Below are positions 23,324-31,051 of a stretch of DNA of 34,148 nt, in pieces (position 1 is the stretch's first letter; every line of letters starts with the position of its first letter). The notes beneath the pieces are model-generated. The model worked only from the letters and a program-made list of their open reading frames with translations, was not told the origin of the DNA and made no database searches. The DNA comes from JAFDZW01 sp038229915. GTDB taxonomy: Bacteria; Bacteroidota; Ignavibacteria; Palsa-1295. Location of the stretch: the NCBI GenBank assembly GCA_038229915.1, contig JBBRNY010000017.1, positions 1-34,148 of the forward strand, read 5' to 3'. The translations under genes were made by a program, and so were the position numbers.

Positions 23324-24577
23324 ATGGCTCACGAATACCCCCGTGTTGTCATTACTGGTATGGGCGCGATAACGCCGATCGGGAATGACCTCAGTTCATA
23401 TTGGGATGGATTAATAAATGGGCGCTCCGGTGGAGCGCCTATTACGCGTTTTGATGCATCCGATTTTGATACTAAATTTGCGTGCGAAGTCAAAAACTTC
23501 GACCCGCATCTGTATTTGGATAAAAAGATCACTCAGCGGATGGATCTCTTTACCCAATTTGGTATGGCGGCAAGTATCCAAGCTATTACTGATAGTGGGA
23601 TCGATCTCGAGAAATCGGATCGAGACCGTATTGGTGTGATCTATGGCTCGGGTATTGGTGGTATGTGGGCTTACCAAAAACAGCAACAAACCTTCTTTGA
23701 TAGCGGCGGACCGAACAGGATCTCTCCGTTCTTTATTCCGATGATCATCTCGGATATTTGCGCCGGATATATTTCGATGCGTTTTGGGCTCAAGGGTCCG
23801 AACTATGCAACGACGAGTGCTTGTGCAACGAGTAACCACTCAATGATCGATGCGGTGATGTATATTCAGCGTGGGCTTACTGATGTGATGGTTGCTGGTG
23901 GTACCGAAGCGGGTATTTGCCCGATGGGTATTGGCGGTTTTAATGCGATGAAAGCATTGTCGGTACGAAACGATGAGCCACTAACAGCAAGCAGACCTTT
24001 TGATATAACTCGTGATGGTTTTGTTGCCGGCGAAGGAGCTGGTTCTCTCATACTTGAAAATCTTGACCATGCTCGAAATCGTGGCGCAAGAATTTATGCT
24101 GAAGTTGTAGGATTTGGCGCAACAGCAGACGCCCACCATATTACTGCACCAGCGCCGGGTGGCGAAGGGGCAGTGCGTGCAATGAAGATGTCACTCCATA
24201 CTTCTGGGTTGAGTCTCAATGATATTGACTATATCAATGTTCACGGTACCTCAACACCGCTCGGTGATATTGCAGAGACTGAAGCAATTAAAACCGTTTT
24301 TGGCGATCATGCACGAAAGATCGCGGTGAATTCAACGAAGTCTATGACAGGGCACTTGCTCGGAGCGGCTGGTGCTGTCGAAGCGATCGCCAGTGTACTT
24401 GCGATCTATCATCAGATCGCCCCGCCGACGATCAATATAGTAAATCCTGATCCGCAATGCGATCTCGATTACATTCCAAACGTTGCACGACCGATGGAAA
24501 TAAAAGCTGCACTCAGTAATGGGTTTGGTTTTGGCGGGCATAATGCAACGCTGGCCTTTAAAAGATATCAAGACTAA
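23324..24577 (+). CDS. fabF: Beta-ketoacyl-ACP synthase II (FabF)
   Basis: Elongating condensing enzyme of fatty acid synthesis. The Cys-His-His triad is seen as Cys167 (TSACATS), His307 (NVHGTSTPLGD) and His344 (KSMTGHLLGAAG); the N-terminal VVITGMGAITPIGND and the C-terminal NGFGFGGHNATL are typical. Length 417 is normal. ATG start 52 bases after acpP. Followed by rnc after 38 bases. Confidence 0.97.
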   Translation: MAHEYPRVVITGMGAITPIGNDLSSYWDGLINGRSGGAPITRFDASDFDTKFACEVKNFDPHLYLDKKITQRMDLFTQFGMAASIQAITDSGIDLEKSDRDRIGVIYGSGIGGMWAYQKQQQTFFDSGGPNRISPFFIPMIISDICAGYISMRFGLKGPNYATTSACATSNHSMIDAVMYIQRGLTDVMVAGGTEAGICPMGIGGFNAMKALSVRNDEPLTASRPFDITRDGFVAGEGAGSLILENLDHARNRGARIYAEVVGFGATADAHHITAPAPGGEGAVRAMKMSLHTSGLSLNDIDYINVHGTSTPLGDIAETEAIKTVFGDHARKIAVNSTKSMTGHLLGAAGAVEAIASVLAIYHQIAPPTINIVNPDPQCDLDYIPNVARPMEIKAALSNGFGFGGHNATLAFKRYQD

Positions 24578-24615
24578 TTTGGTCGTTATAATTTTTTGCA
24601 GACAATTGAATTGTT

Positions 24616-25530
24616 GTGAATACCTCAACTGAAGCTCCGAAATCGAGCTCGATCATCGGAAAGCTCAAAGATCGCATCAATCATTATCGCGAACTTGGTG
24701 CCGTCAGACGCGAACGTCGTTTTGGCGATAATTTCCCATCGTTTCTCAGACGTACACCGGCAGTAGAGCAATACACGCCGCCACCACCAATGGTCGCGGG
24801 AGTTGCGAGAGGTTCACTTTCGGCTCAGGATTTTACCGAGCTCGAACAACGACTCGGTTACATCATAAAATTTCGTTTATATTTTTTACAGGCGCTTACT
24901 CATCGTTCGTATCTGCAATTCGTGCAAGAGCCGGATATGCAATCAAACGAACGTCTCGAATTTCTTGGAGATGCGGTGCTCGATCTGGTGATCGGGGAGT
25001 ATCTCTACCGGGAATTTCAAAACCTTGCCGAAGGCGAACTGACCAAACTCCGTTCGAGACTTGTTTCCGGAGTGGCACTTGCCAAACACGCCGCTGATAT
25101 AGGTCTCGATCACTTCTTACTGCTTTCGACCTCTGCAAAACATTCGCTCGATCGCGGCTCACAGACGTTACTTGCTGATGCGTACGAAGCGATCATCGCT
25201 GCGATCTATCTTGATGGCGGAATGGATGCTGCTCGTGATTATATCTATCGACAGATCATTACTCATACCCGTCGGGACGAGTTGATGCTTTCGGATACGA
25301 ATTATAAGTCGATGCTTCTTGAATATGCCCAGTCACAAAAACTTGGTGTGCCGAGATATATTACTGTCGGTGAAGAGGGACCAAATCACGCTCGTACGTT
25401 CTCTGTTGAAGTCTTGGTAGCCGGTATCGTACAAGGTGGCGGACAAGGACACTCCAAAAAAGAGGCAGAACAACAAGCTGCACATCGTGCACTCGAGGTA
25501 CTCGGGCTTTTGGAAGCCCCGGTTGTCTAA
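24616..25530 (+). CDS. rnc: Ribonuclease III with N-terminal extension
   Basis: Rnc cleaves double-stranded RNA in rRNA and mRNA processing. The catalytic signature NERLEFLGDAVLDLVIGEYL contains Glu112, Glu115 and Asp119; the second acidic pair is Asp188 and Glu191 in DAYEAIIAAIYLDGG. A double-stranded-RNA-binding domain follows (about 225-297, NYKSMLLEYAQSQ to KKEAEQQAAHRAL). The protein is 304 residues, about 70 longer than usual, because of a basic and proline-rich N-terminal part (RRERRFGDNF, TPPPPM). Start is GTG; a later start would trim this part but no in-frame ATG lies before PMVAGVARG. acpP-fabF-rnc order is common in bacteria. Confidence 0.95.
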   Translation: MNTSTEAPKSSSIIGKLKDRINHYRELGAVRRERRFGDNFPSFLRRTPAVEQYTPPPPMVAGVARGSLSAQDFTELEQRLGYIIKFRLYFLQALTHRSYLQFVQEPDMQSNERLEFLGDAVLDLVIGEYLYREFQNLAEGELTKLRSRLVSGVALAKHAADIGLDHFLLLSTSAKHSLDRGSQTLLADAYEAIIAAIYLDGGMDAARDYIYRQIITHTRRDELMLSDTNYKSMLLEYAQSQKLGVPRYITVGEEGPNHARTFSVEVLVAGIVQGGGQGHSKKEAEQQAAHRALEVLGLLEAPVV

Positions 25531-25548
25531 TCTATTTCAAGTAGTATT

Positions 25549-26556
25549 ATGAAAAGTAACCTGCTCAAGTATGGCATTGCCATTTTGCTTTCGGCAGGGG
25601 CTTTGTACTTTGCTTTTCGAGGACAAGATTTTGATTCTTTGTTTGCAATAGTCAAGCAAGCAAACATTTGGTTTATTCTTCTCGCTCTTACCCTTCAACT
25701 GATAGCACACTATATCAGAGCATGGCGTTGGCAGTTCCTGCTTCGTCCGGTGAAGCCGAAGATCGGCACGTACAATTCATTTAAAGCTGTTGTCGCGGGA
25801 TATGGACTGAATAATATTATTCCAAGAGCTGGAGAATTAGTGCGACCGGCGATGATCGCCCAATCAGAAGCCATTCCATTCTCATCGGCACTTGCAACGA
25901 TCGTACTCGAAAGAATTTTGGATGTGGTCGCGCTCGGCTCGGTCTTTGCTATATCACTGTATCTGTTTCAAGCAGAATTCGCGTCGGCTTTCCCGGATAT
26001 TGCACAAAATGCACTTGCGGGACTTTTCATTATCACAGCTTTCTTGGTGGTGTTTGTTGTGGTGTTGGTCAACAGCACAATAGCAGATCTATTGATAAAG
26101 ATCATCAATAAGATCTTGCCCGCAAAAATAGCTTCTCTATTGGTATCGGCATTTGAAGCCTTTACGAAGGGCCTACGTGGTCTATCACGTGATACGATCT
26201 TTCCGATCATTCTGGGCACCGTCGGAGTATGGCTATTCTACCTTCTTTCAACCTACGCGAGTTTGTTTATTTTGCCGGGTTCGGGTATAGAACATATTGG
26301 GTTTAGTGGCGCAGTCGCGATCTTAGCATTAACAGGTGTAGCAATGACCATACCTACTCCGGGCGGGCTGGGGACGTTTCACTATTTCATCAGTCGAGCC
26401 CTCAATAGTTTTTTCTTTGTACCGTTACCAACGGCAATTGCCTTCGCAACGATCTCTCACTCAGCAAATTATATTGCTGTTACATTACTTGGTTTATTTT
26501 ATATGGTTCGCGCTGGTGTTTCGATTCGAACTGCTAAGAAGACAACTGAAGATTAA
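25549..26556 (+). CDS. Lysylphosphatidylglycerol synthase TM-region / UPF0104 flippase-like membrane protein
   Basis: 335-residue integral membrane protein with about eight spans. The segments HYIRAWRWQFLLRPV, YGLNNIIPRAGELVRP and LERILDVVAL followed by late PTPGGLGTFHYF are conserved in the LPG_synthase_TM (AglD/MprF N-terminal) family, whose members act in flipping or handling of lipids and glycolipids. No synthase domain is attached, so lysyl-PG synthesis itself is not implied. It begins 18 bases after rnc and ends the fab-side operon at a strong terminator. Substrate unknown. Confidence 0.88.
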   Translation: MKSNLLKYGIAILLSAGALYFAFRGQDFDSLFAIVKQANIWFILLALTLQLIAHYIRAWRWQFLLRPVKPKIGTYNSFKAVVAGYGLNNIIPRAGELVRPAMIAQSEAIPFSSALATIVLERILDVVALGSVFAISLYLFQAEFASAFPDIAQNALAGLFIITAFLVVFVVVLVNSTIADLLIKIINKILPAKIASLLVSAFEAFTKGLRGLSRDTIFPIILGTVGVWLFYLLSTYASLFILPGSGIEHIGFSGAVAILALTGVAMTIPTPGGLGTFHYFISRALNSFFFVPLPTAIAFATISHSANYIAVTLLGLFYMVRAGVSIRTAKKTTED

Positions 26557-26618
26557 ATCATCGTAAGTAACTTTGTTTAGCCCTTCAAGCCATTTCATTT
26601 TTTTCTTGAGAAATAGTA

Positions 26619-26654
26619 ATAAAAAAGCCTCGCAACATAGCGAGGCTTTTTTAT
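26619..26654. terminator. Bidirectional terminator between the fab operon and the ompA-like gene
   Basis: GCCTCGC and GCGAGGC form a perfect 7-bp stem around AACATA, flanked by a run of A on the left and T on the right (extending the stem to 13 bp), so it works as an intrinsic terminator for both converging genes. Confidence 0.92.
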
Positions 26655-26671
26655 TCTTTATGTGATCTGAA

Positions 26672-28984
26672 TTACTTACAAGGGGCAACAACTCTGACGG
26701 CGATGCGTCTGTTTTGTGCTCTCGCCAGTTCGACTTGGGCAGCTTTTACTTTCTTGCCCGTTGGCTCTGGGATCAATGGTTTTGAAGAGCCATATCCAAT
26801 GGTGCTCTGGAAGTGCTTTGCATTTACACCTTGATCAACAAGCCATTGCTTTACTCTTGCAGCACGCATATCAGATAATTCTTGATTGCGTTTAGCATCA
26901 CCTTCGCTCGAAGCATGACCTTCGATGATCACTTGAATATCTTCACATTGTTCAACTAATGCTTTGATTTTGTTCAAGCTTTCGAGTGTGCCGGGCTCAG
27001 CCAAATTAAAATTATCGGTATTGACGATAAAGAGTATACCCGGAAAATTACTAACAGTATTGACCGGTGCTTTTGGTGGGCAACCATCAGGTGCAACGCC
27101 AGTAAGCAAAGGACATTTATCAACACCGTCTTTGAATCCATCACCGTCACTATCAGGATTGAGCGGATTGGTTTTGGTGCGATTGATCTCGTCCGCGTCA
27201 GAAAGACCGTCGTCGTCGGTATCTTTCTTCAATGGATTAGTCTTGTACGTCTTTACCTCGTCGCCGTCGCTTAAGGTATCGCCGTCAGTATCTTGTTTGA
27301 GTGGATCTGTTTTGTAATTTTTAATTTCGTCACCATCGCTCAAACCATCGCCATCGGAATCAGCTTTGAGTGGATCGGTATGATAAGTAGAAACCTCATC
27401 ACCATCAGTTAAACCATCACCATCGGTATCAGCTTTGAGCGGATCGGTATGATATTGATTAACTTCAACAGCATCATTGAGACCGTCGGCATCGGTGTCG
27501 GCCTTTGTTGGGTTCGTCTTATATTGATTGACCTCATCACCATCACTTAAGCCGTCACCGTCGGTATCGGCTTTTAATGGGTCGGTCAAATATTTATTTA
27601 CTTCATCACCGTCTTTAAGTCCGTCTTTATCAGTGTCGGCATTTTTTGGGTCGGTGTGGTACTGATTGATCTCAGCTCCATCAGCAAGACCATCGTCATC
27701 AGTATCTGCTTTCGATGGATCGGTCATATATTTATTGACCTCATCACCATCGCTGAGACCATCGCCGTCAGAATCTGTCTTGATCGGATTGGTGCTGTAT
27801 TTATGTACTTCATCACCATCGCTGAGACCGTCGCCGTCGGTGTCAGCCTTTGCAGGGTCAGATTTGAATTGATTGACTTCTTCGCCGTCTTTTAGGCCGT
27901 CGTTGTCCGTATCAGCATTGAGTGGATCAGTATTATAGACTTTAATTTCCTGACCATCGCTCAAGCCGTCACCATCGGTATCAGGATTGTTCGGGTCTGT
28001 TTTATATTTATTGATCTCATCAAAATCTGAGATTCCATCACCGTCAGTATCAGCTTTGAGCGGATCGGTATGGTATTTTTTTACTTCTTCGCCATCAGTA
28101 AGTCCGTCACCATCGGTGTCAGGATTATTCGGGTCGGTATGATAGATCTCGCGTTCTGATTTGTCGGTCAAGCCGTCTTTATCAACATCTTGATCGCCAA
28201 AAATATAATAACTCACACCGAGACCAAATGTTAGGAATGCATCGGTAGCACCACCGGTAAATTTTGTTGCGTCAACAGCTGTATGTGGGCTCGATATTAA
28301 TGAAGCATGAAATGCATCATAAGCATTTTGAGAGAAATCATCTAAATAATCAGTGTTCGGGATATGGAGTAATCCTTTTCCATTGAAAACAAAATTATCA
28401 CTCGCATAAAGCTCGAAACCAATTCCGATCACTTCACCAAGAGTATTCTTGGAGTATCCGACAGCAGTTTGGTAGGGAAGTACTCTGTCTTGGTTGAGAT
28501 TTCTCGGTTCAAAATTGAATATCTCGAGTCCGCCAATCACATAGGGGACGAATTGTTGCAATGGGAAGAAGTTGACACTGCCCATAATTTGAAACCCACC
28601 GTGCCGGATCTTGCTTTTTTCTTCGCGATTGATGTCGCTTGCATTGCCAGTGCCTGGGATCAAGTAGCGCGCATTTTGATCGCCAATACCCGTTCCGAAC
28701 GGCCCGAAGTATTCTGAGTAGGCACGAAGATTATCGTCATTGAGGCGCATCCTTAGCTGACCACCGTTATAGGCAACGTGAAGGGAAAGCCAATCTAAGA
28801 TGTTCCAACGTAAGAACAGATCACCGGAAAACCAAAATTGGTTATCTCGGAAATTACTATAGAGTTTATTTCCTTCGGCATCAAAACCGAACGAAATTCT
28901 GCCTGCGGTGCTTTGTGCCTGTGATACTTGCACCGAAGTAGCAAGCACCAAGGTCACCATAATAGCAAGAATGATTTTTTTCAT
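26672..28984 (-). CDS. OmpA-family outer-membrane protein with 15 thrombospondin type 3 repeats
   Basis: 770 residues: signal peptide with probable cleavage SQA|QS; a beta-rich region (about 25-262) that looks like an outer-membrane barrel (alternating strands, aromatic residues); an array of 15 repeats of 23 residues of the form DTDGDGLSDGDEVxxYxTDPLKA; a closing unit DSDGDGFKDGVDKCPLL with two cysteines; and a C-terminal OmpA domain (about 645-770) with peptidoglycan-binding residues in NQELSDMRAARVKQWL and a final ARAQNRRIAVRV. The Asp-rich repeats are calcium-binding type. The protein likely ties outer membrane to cell wall with a long, calcium-stiffened spacer. A TTAGGCTAC element lies 19-27 bases before the start. 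Domain order is clear; biological role is inference. Confidence 0.92.
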   Translation of the reverse strand: MKKIILAIMVTLVLATSVQVSQAQSTAGRISFGFDAEGNKLYSNFRDNQFWFSGDLFLRWNILDWLSLHVAYNGGQLRMRLNDDNLRAYSEYFGPFGTGIGDQNARYLIPGTGNASDINREEKSKIRHGGFQIMGSVNFFPLQQFVPYVIGGLEIFNFEPRNLNQDRVLPYQTAVGYSKNTLGEVIGIGFELYASDNFVFNGKGLLHIPNTDYLDDFSQNAYDAFHASLISSPHTAVDATKFTGGATDAFLTFGLGVSYYIFGDQDVDKDGLTDKSEREIYHTDPNNPDTDGDGLTDGEEVKKYHTDPLKADTDGDGISDFDEINKYKTDPNNPDTDGDGLSDGQEIKVYNTDPLNADTDNDGLKDGEEVNQFKSDPAKADTDGDGLSDGDEVHKYSTNPIKTDSDGDGLSDGDEVNKYMTDPSKADTDDDGLADGAEINQYHTDPKNADTDKDGLKDGDEVNKYLTDPLKADTDGDGLSDGDEVNQYKTNPTKADTDADGLNDAVEVNQYHTDPLKADTDGDGLTDGDEVSTYHTDPLKADSDGDGLSDGDEIKNYKTDPLKQDTDGDTLSDGDEVKTYKTNPLKKDTDDDGLSDADEINRTKTNPLNPDSDGDGFKDGVDKCPLLTGVAPDGCPPKAPVNTVSNFPGILFIVNTDNFNLAEPGTLESLNKIKALVEQCEDIQVIIEGHASSEGDAKRNQELSDMRAARVKQWLVDQGVNAKHFQSTIGYGSSKPLIPEPTGKKVKAAQVELARAQNRRIAVRVVAPCK
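27155..28189 (-). repeat. 69-bp tandem repeat array (15 units) coding TSP3 repeats
   Basis: Fifteen consecutive 69-base units, each encoding 23 residues, without length variation. Units share the DTDGDGLSDGDE core but differ at codon third positions and in the second half; unit 14 reads DTDGDTLSDG and unit 11 DTDADGLNDA. A 16th, divergent unit (27074-27154) ends the array. Confidence 0.9.
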
Positions 28985-29014
28985 GGGCGCTTTAGTATTA
29001 ATGTAGCCTAATTT

Positions 29015-29473
29015 TCAAGATAGTAGAATTGACGTGTCGTCACTGCAACAAATATACGACAATTCCCAGAAAACTCTGGGGCAACCGTCTGGCAACTTTC
29101 CGCTTACGGTCGGGCATTTATCGTATTTGTCATTAACTCCGTCGCCATCGGTGTCCATCTTTTTGGGGTTAGTTTTTAGAACATTCACTTCGTAGCCATC
29201 GGTCAAACCGTCGCCGTCTGTGTCGGGCATTAAGGGGTCTGTGCCATATTTTAGGATTTCTTCTCCATCGGTAAGTCCGTCGTTATCAGTATCTTTTGAT
29301 TTCGGGTCTGTCTTATAGACGTATATTTCCTGTTGGTCGGGGATCCCGTCGCCATCAGTGTCTATAAGTGATTGTTTTATAGTATCTTGTGAGCTGTGTG
29401 TATTGTTAGTGGTTTTTGTTGAATTCGCACAAGATGCCAACAAAAGCGTTATTGCAATCAGAGTATATTTCAT
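29015..29473 (-). CDS. Small lipoprotein with thrombospondin type 3 repeats, apparently a shortened relative of the OmpA-like gene
   Basis: The 152-residue product begins with a lipoprotein signal ending in LLLASC, so Cys15 or so would be lipidated. After a Ser/Thr/Asn-rich linker follow three 23-residue Asp-rich repeats like those of the downstream OmpA-family protein, plus the same kind of closing unit (DKCPTVSGKLPDGCP). The protein then ends in 19 unrelated residues (RVFWELSYICC...) where the OmpA domain would be expected. The ATG at 29473 is preferred because it starts directly at the signal peptide; an in-frame start at 29497 adds eight polar residues. It stands 30 bases upstream of the OmpA-like gene on the same strand. 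Confidence 0.8.
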   Translation of the reverse strand: MKYTLIAITLLLASCANSTKTTNNTHSSQDTIKQSLIDTDGDGIPDQQEIYVYKTDPKSKDTDNDGLTDGEEILKYGTDPLMPDTDGDGLTDGYEVNVLKTNPKKMDTDGDGVNDKYDKCPTVSGKLPDGCPRVFWELSYICCSDDTSILLS

Positions 29474-29591
29474 ATTGGGTGTAAATCTTTGTGTCATAGT
29501 AGCCTAAAGTGAACCTTAAGGGGCGTATAATCGTTTATTCCCCGCTAAAAAAATGTGTATTTCATTAAATAACTAATAGGAATTTCGATCA
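29474..29591. promoter_or_regulatory. Divergent promoter region between the lipoprotein gene and rpsL
   Basis: 118 bases. On the minus strand TTAGGCTAC (29500-29508) lies 27-35 bases before the lipoprotein start and recurs before the OmpA-like gene (29003-29011). On the plus strand a TATAAT (29526-29531) about 60 bases before rpsL could be a -10 box, but no -35 is convincing. It is inside an imperfect palindrome, GGGCGTATAA / TTTATTCCCC (29521-29543). Confidence 0.3.
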
Positions 29592-29963
29592 ATGCCAACG
29601 ATCAATCAGTTAGTACGACTTGGTCGCGAAGAGTTAATTTTCAAGAGCAAATCACCTGCTCTGAAGAATTCGCCGCAGCGTCGCGGTGTTTGTACCCGCG
29701 TCTATACCACGACACCAAAGAAGCCTAATTCGGCTCTTCGTAAGGTTGCTCGTGTAAAATTGACAAGCGGTGTCGAAGTAACAGCTTACATCCCGGGCGA
29801 AGGACATAATTTGCAGGAGCATTCGATCGTGATGATCCGTGGTGGTCGTGTGAAAGATCTTCCCGGTGTACGTTACCATATCATTCGCGGAACACTCGAT
29901 ACGCAGGGCGTACAGAACCGCAAGCAGGCTCGCTCGAAATACGGCGCAAAGAAGCCTAAATAA
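29592..29963 (+). CDS. rpsL: Ribosomal protein uS12
   Basis: 123-residue decoding-centre protein of the small subunit. PTINQLVRLGRE at the N-terminus, TTTPKKPNSALRK (the loop where streptomycin resistance arises; the Lys residues are wild type here) and GRVKDLPGVRYHIIRG are all conserved. ATG start. Followed by rpsG after 102 bases, as in the str operon. Confidence 0.98.
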   Translation: MPTINQLVRLGREELIFKSKSPALKNSPQRRGVCTRVYTTTPKKPNSALRKVARVKLTSGVEVTAYIPGEGHNLQEHSIVMIRGGRVKDLPGVRYHIIRGTLDTQGVQNRKQARSKYGAKKPK

Positions 29964-30065
29964 ATTTCCAACGGAGTCCTTTAATGAGCGATCAATAAAG
30001 GATGGTGGTTAAACGGTATCGTACCGATTTAGCTCGTTCTACAATAAGAATCAAAAAAAAATACC
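29964..30065 (+). promoter_or_regulatory. Structured rpsL-rpsG intercistronic element, possible S7 autoregulatory site
   Basis: The 102 bases hold TCCTTTA (29977-29983) pairing with TAAAGGA (29996-30002) around a 12-base loop; the loop bases ATGAGC (29984-29989) can also pair with GCTCGT (30032-30037), making a pseudoknot that encloses a second hairpin CGGTA-TCG-TACCG (30014-30026). The same loop encodes a tiny frame ATG AGC GAT CAA TAA (29984-29998) with a GGAG seven bases before it. In E. coli, S7 binds a gap of similar size between these two genes to repress its own synthesis; function here is inferred from position and structure. Confidence 0.45.
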
Positions 30066-30536
30066 ATGAGAAGAAAATCCGCCATTAAGCGGGTTCGAGT
30101 ACCGGACCCAAAATACAATGACATTCTAATTGCCCAGTTCATCAGCTTTTTGATGTACGACGGCAAAAAGGCAATTGCACAGCGCTTGGTCTATGATGCG
30201 ATCGATGCGATCGAAAAGAAGACCGGACAAAATGGTCTTGAGTTGATGAAGAAAGCTATCTATAATGTAGCACCGGCAGTCGAAGTTCGTTCACGCCGCG
30301 TCGGTGGTGCAACGTATCAGGTCCCGACCGAAGTTCGCCCTGAACGCCGCACAGCACTCGCTCTTCGTTGGTTGATCGGCTATAGCCGCGCACGTGGCGA
30401 AAAGTCGATGGCAGAGCGTTTGGCTTCGGAGCTTATCGCAGCAGGTAACAATGAAGGTTCGACGATCAAGAAGCGCGATGACACCCATCGTATGGCTGAA
30501 GCAAACAAGGCTTTTGCTCACTTCAGTCGTTTCTAA
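30066..30536 (+). CDS. rpsG: Ribosomal protein uS7
   Basis: 156-residue protein that nucleates the 3' major domain of 16S rRNA. MRRKSAIKR, DPKYNDILIAQFISFLM, VEVRSRRVGGATYQVPTEVRPERR and TIKKRDDTHRMAEANKAFAHFSRF are standard uS7 segments. Start ATG follows an A-rich stretch with no Shine-Dalgarno sequence. A terminator begins 19 bases after the stop, so fusA and tuf, which normally follow, are not in this operon. Confidence 0.98.
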   Translation: MRRKSAIKRVRVPDPKYNDILIAQFISFLMYDGKKAIAQRLVYDAIDAIEKKTGQNGLELMKKAIYNVAPAVEVRSRRVGGATYQVPTEVRPERRTALALRWLIGYSRARGEKSMAERLASELIAAGNNEGSTIKKRDDTHRMAEANKAFAHFSRF

Positions 30537-30555
30537 GCGATCACGACAGATATTC

Positions 30556-30591
30556 AAACGCGGCTCGATACAAAGAGCCGCGTTTTTTTTT
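30556..30591 (+). terminator. Intrinsic terminator after rpsG
   Basis: AAACGCGGCTC and GAGCCGCGTTT form a perfect stem with a GATACAAA loop, followed by a long run of T. Confidence 0.95.
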
Positions 30592-30652
30592 GAATCGAAT
30601 TTCCGCGTATTGGAGTTTACATTAAGACGTTGACAAACAACTACATATCCTC

Positions 30653-31051
30653 GTGAAGCGTATATCGTTTGTAATTGCTTTCTTCTTGTGTATTAGCGCA
30701 TTAAATGCTGATGCACAACCCACTTCGCAAGACTCGACCTGTGGCGTACTCCGTCCTCGTCGCGAGACCTATATTATCGTCCCTTATCCATCTCCGGCGA
30801 AATATGGAGTGACGATGTCGATCCAGTATTACAACCAGAATCCCGAGCAAACGTCATTGACCATTGTGGATGTTAATGACCGACCTATCCTCGAACTTCA
30901 GCCGAAACAGCTTATGCAAAACGGCATTCATTCTTTTGATTTCAGAACAAACACCGTTGCCTCTGGCGTCTATTATATTCGACTGACCGAATATTCTTCA
31001 GACGGTTCGAAATTACAAGTTCAAGATTCACGCTTTATCGTTGCCCACTAA
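30653..31051 (+). CDS. Small secreted protein consisting of a sorting-domain / FlgD-Ig-like module
   Basis: 132 residues from a GTG start: signal peptide with probable cleavage ADA|QP, about 20 linker residues with one Cys, then a single beta-sandwich-like module (about 45-132) patterned like T9SS type A sorting domains or FlgD Ig-like domains: VPYPSPAKYGVTMSIQY, LTIVDVNDRPILEL, HSFDFRTNTVASGVYYIRL and a last strand ending RFIVAH. There is no separate cargo domain. The next gene's GTG follows the stop codon directly, so the two are co-translated. Whether it is exported by T9SS or is itself a periplasmic or surface component is not known. Confidence 0.75.
   Translation: MKRISFVIAFFLCISALNADAQPTSQDSTCGVLRPRRETYIIVPYPSPAKYGVTMSIQYYNQNPEQTSLTIVDVNDRPILELQPKQLMQNGIHSFDFRTNTVASGVYYIRLTEYSSDGSKLQVQDSRFIVAH

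Noticed and set aside
27656..27895. Open frames on the plus strand encoding repetitive hydrophobic peptides
   Set aside because: They are the antisense of the TSP3 repeats; the periodicity comes from the 69-bp units, and no start context or family supports them.
26990..28189. Regular repeats that could suggest a CRISPR array
   Set aside because: Units are directly adjacent, have no unique spacers and keep one coding frame; they encode Asp-rich protein repeats.
30630..30635. TTGACA upstream of the small secreted protein gene
   Set aside because: Only 17 bases separate it from the GTG start, so no -10 box at proper distance would leave the start codon in the transcript.
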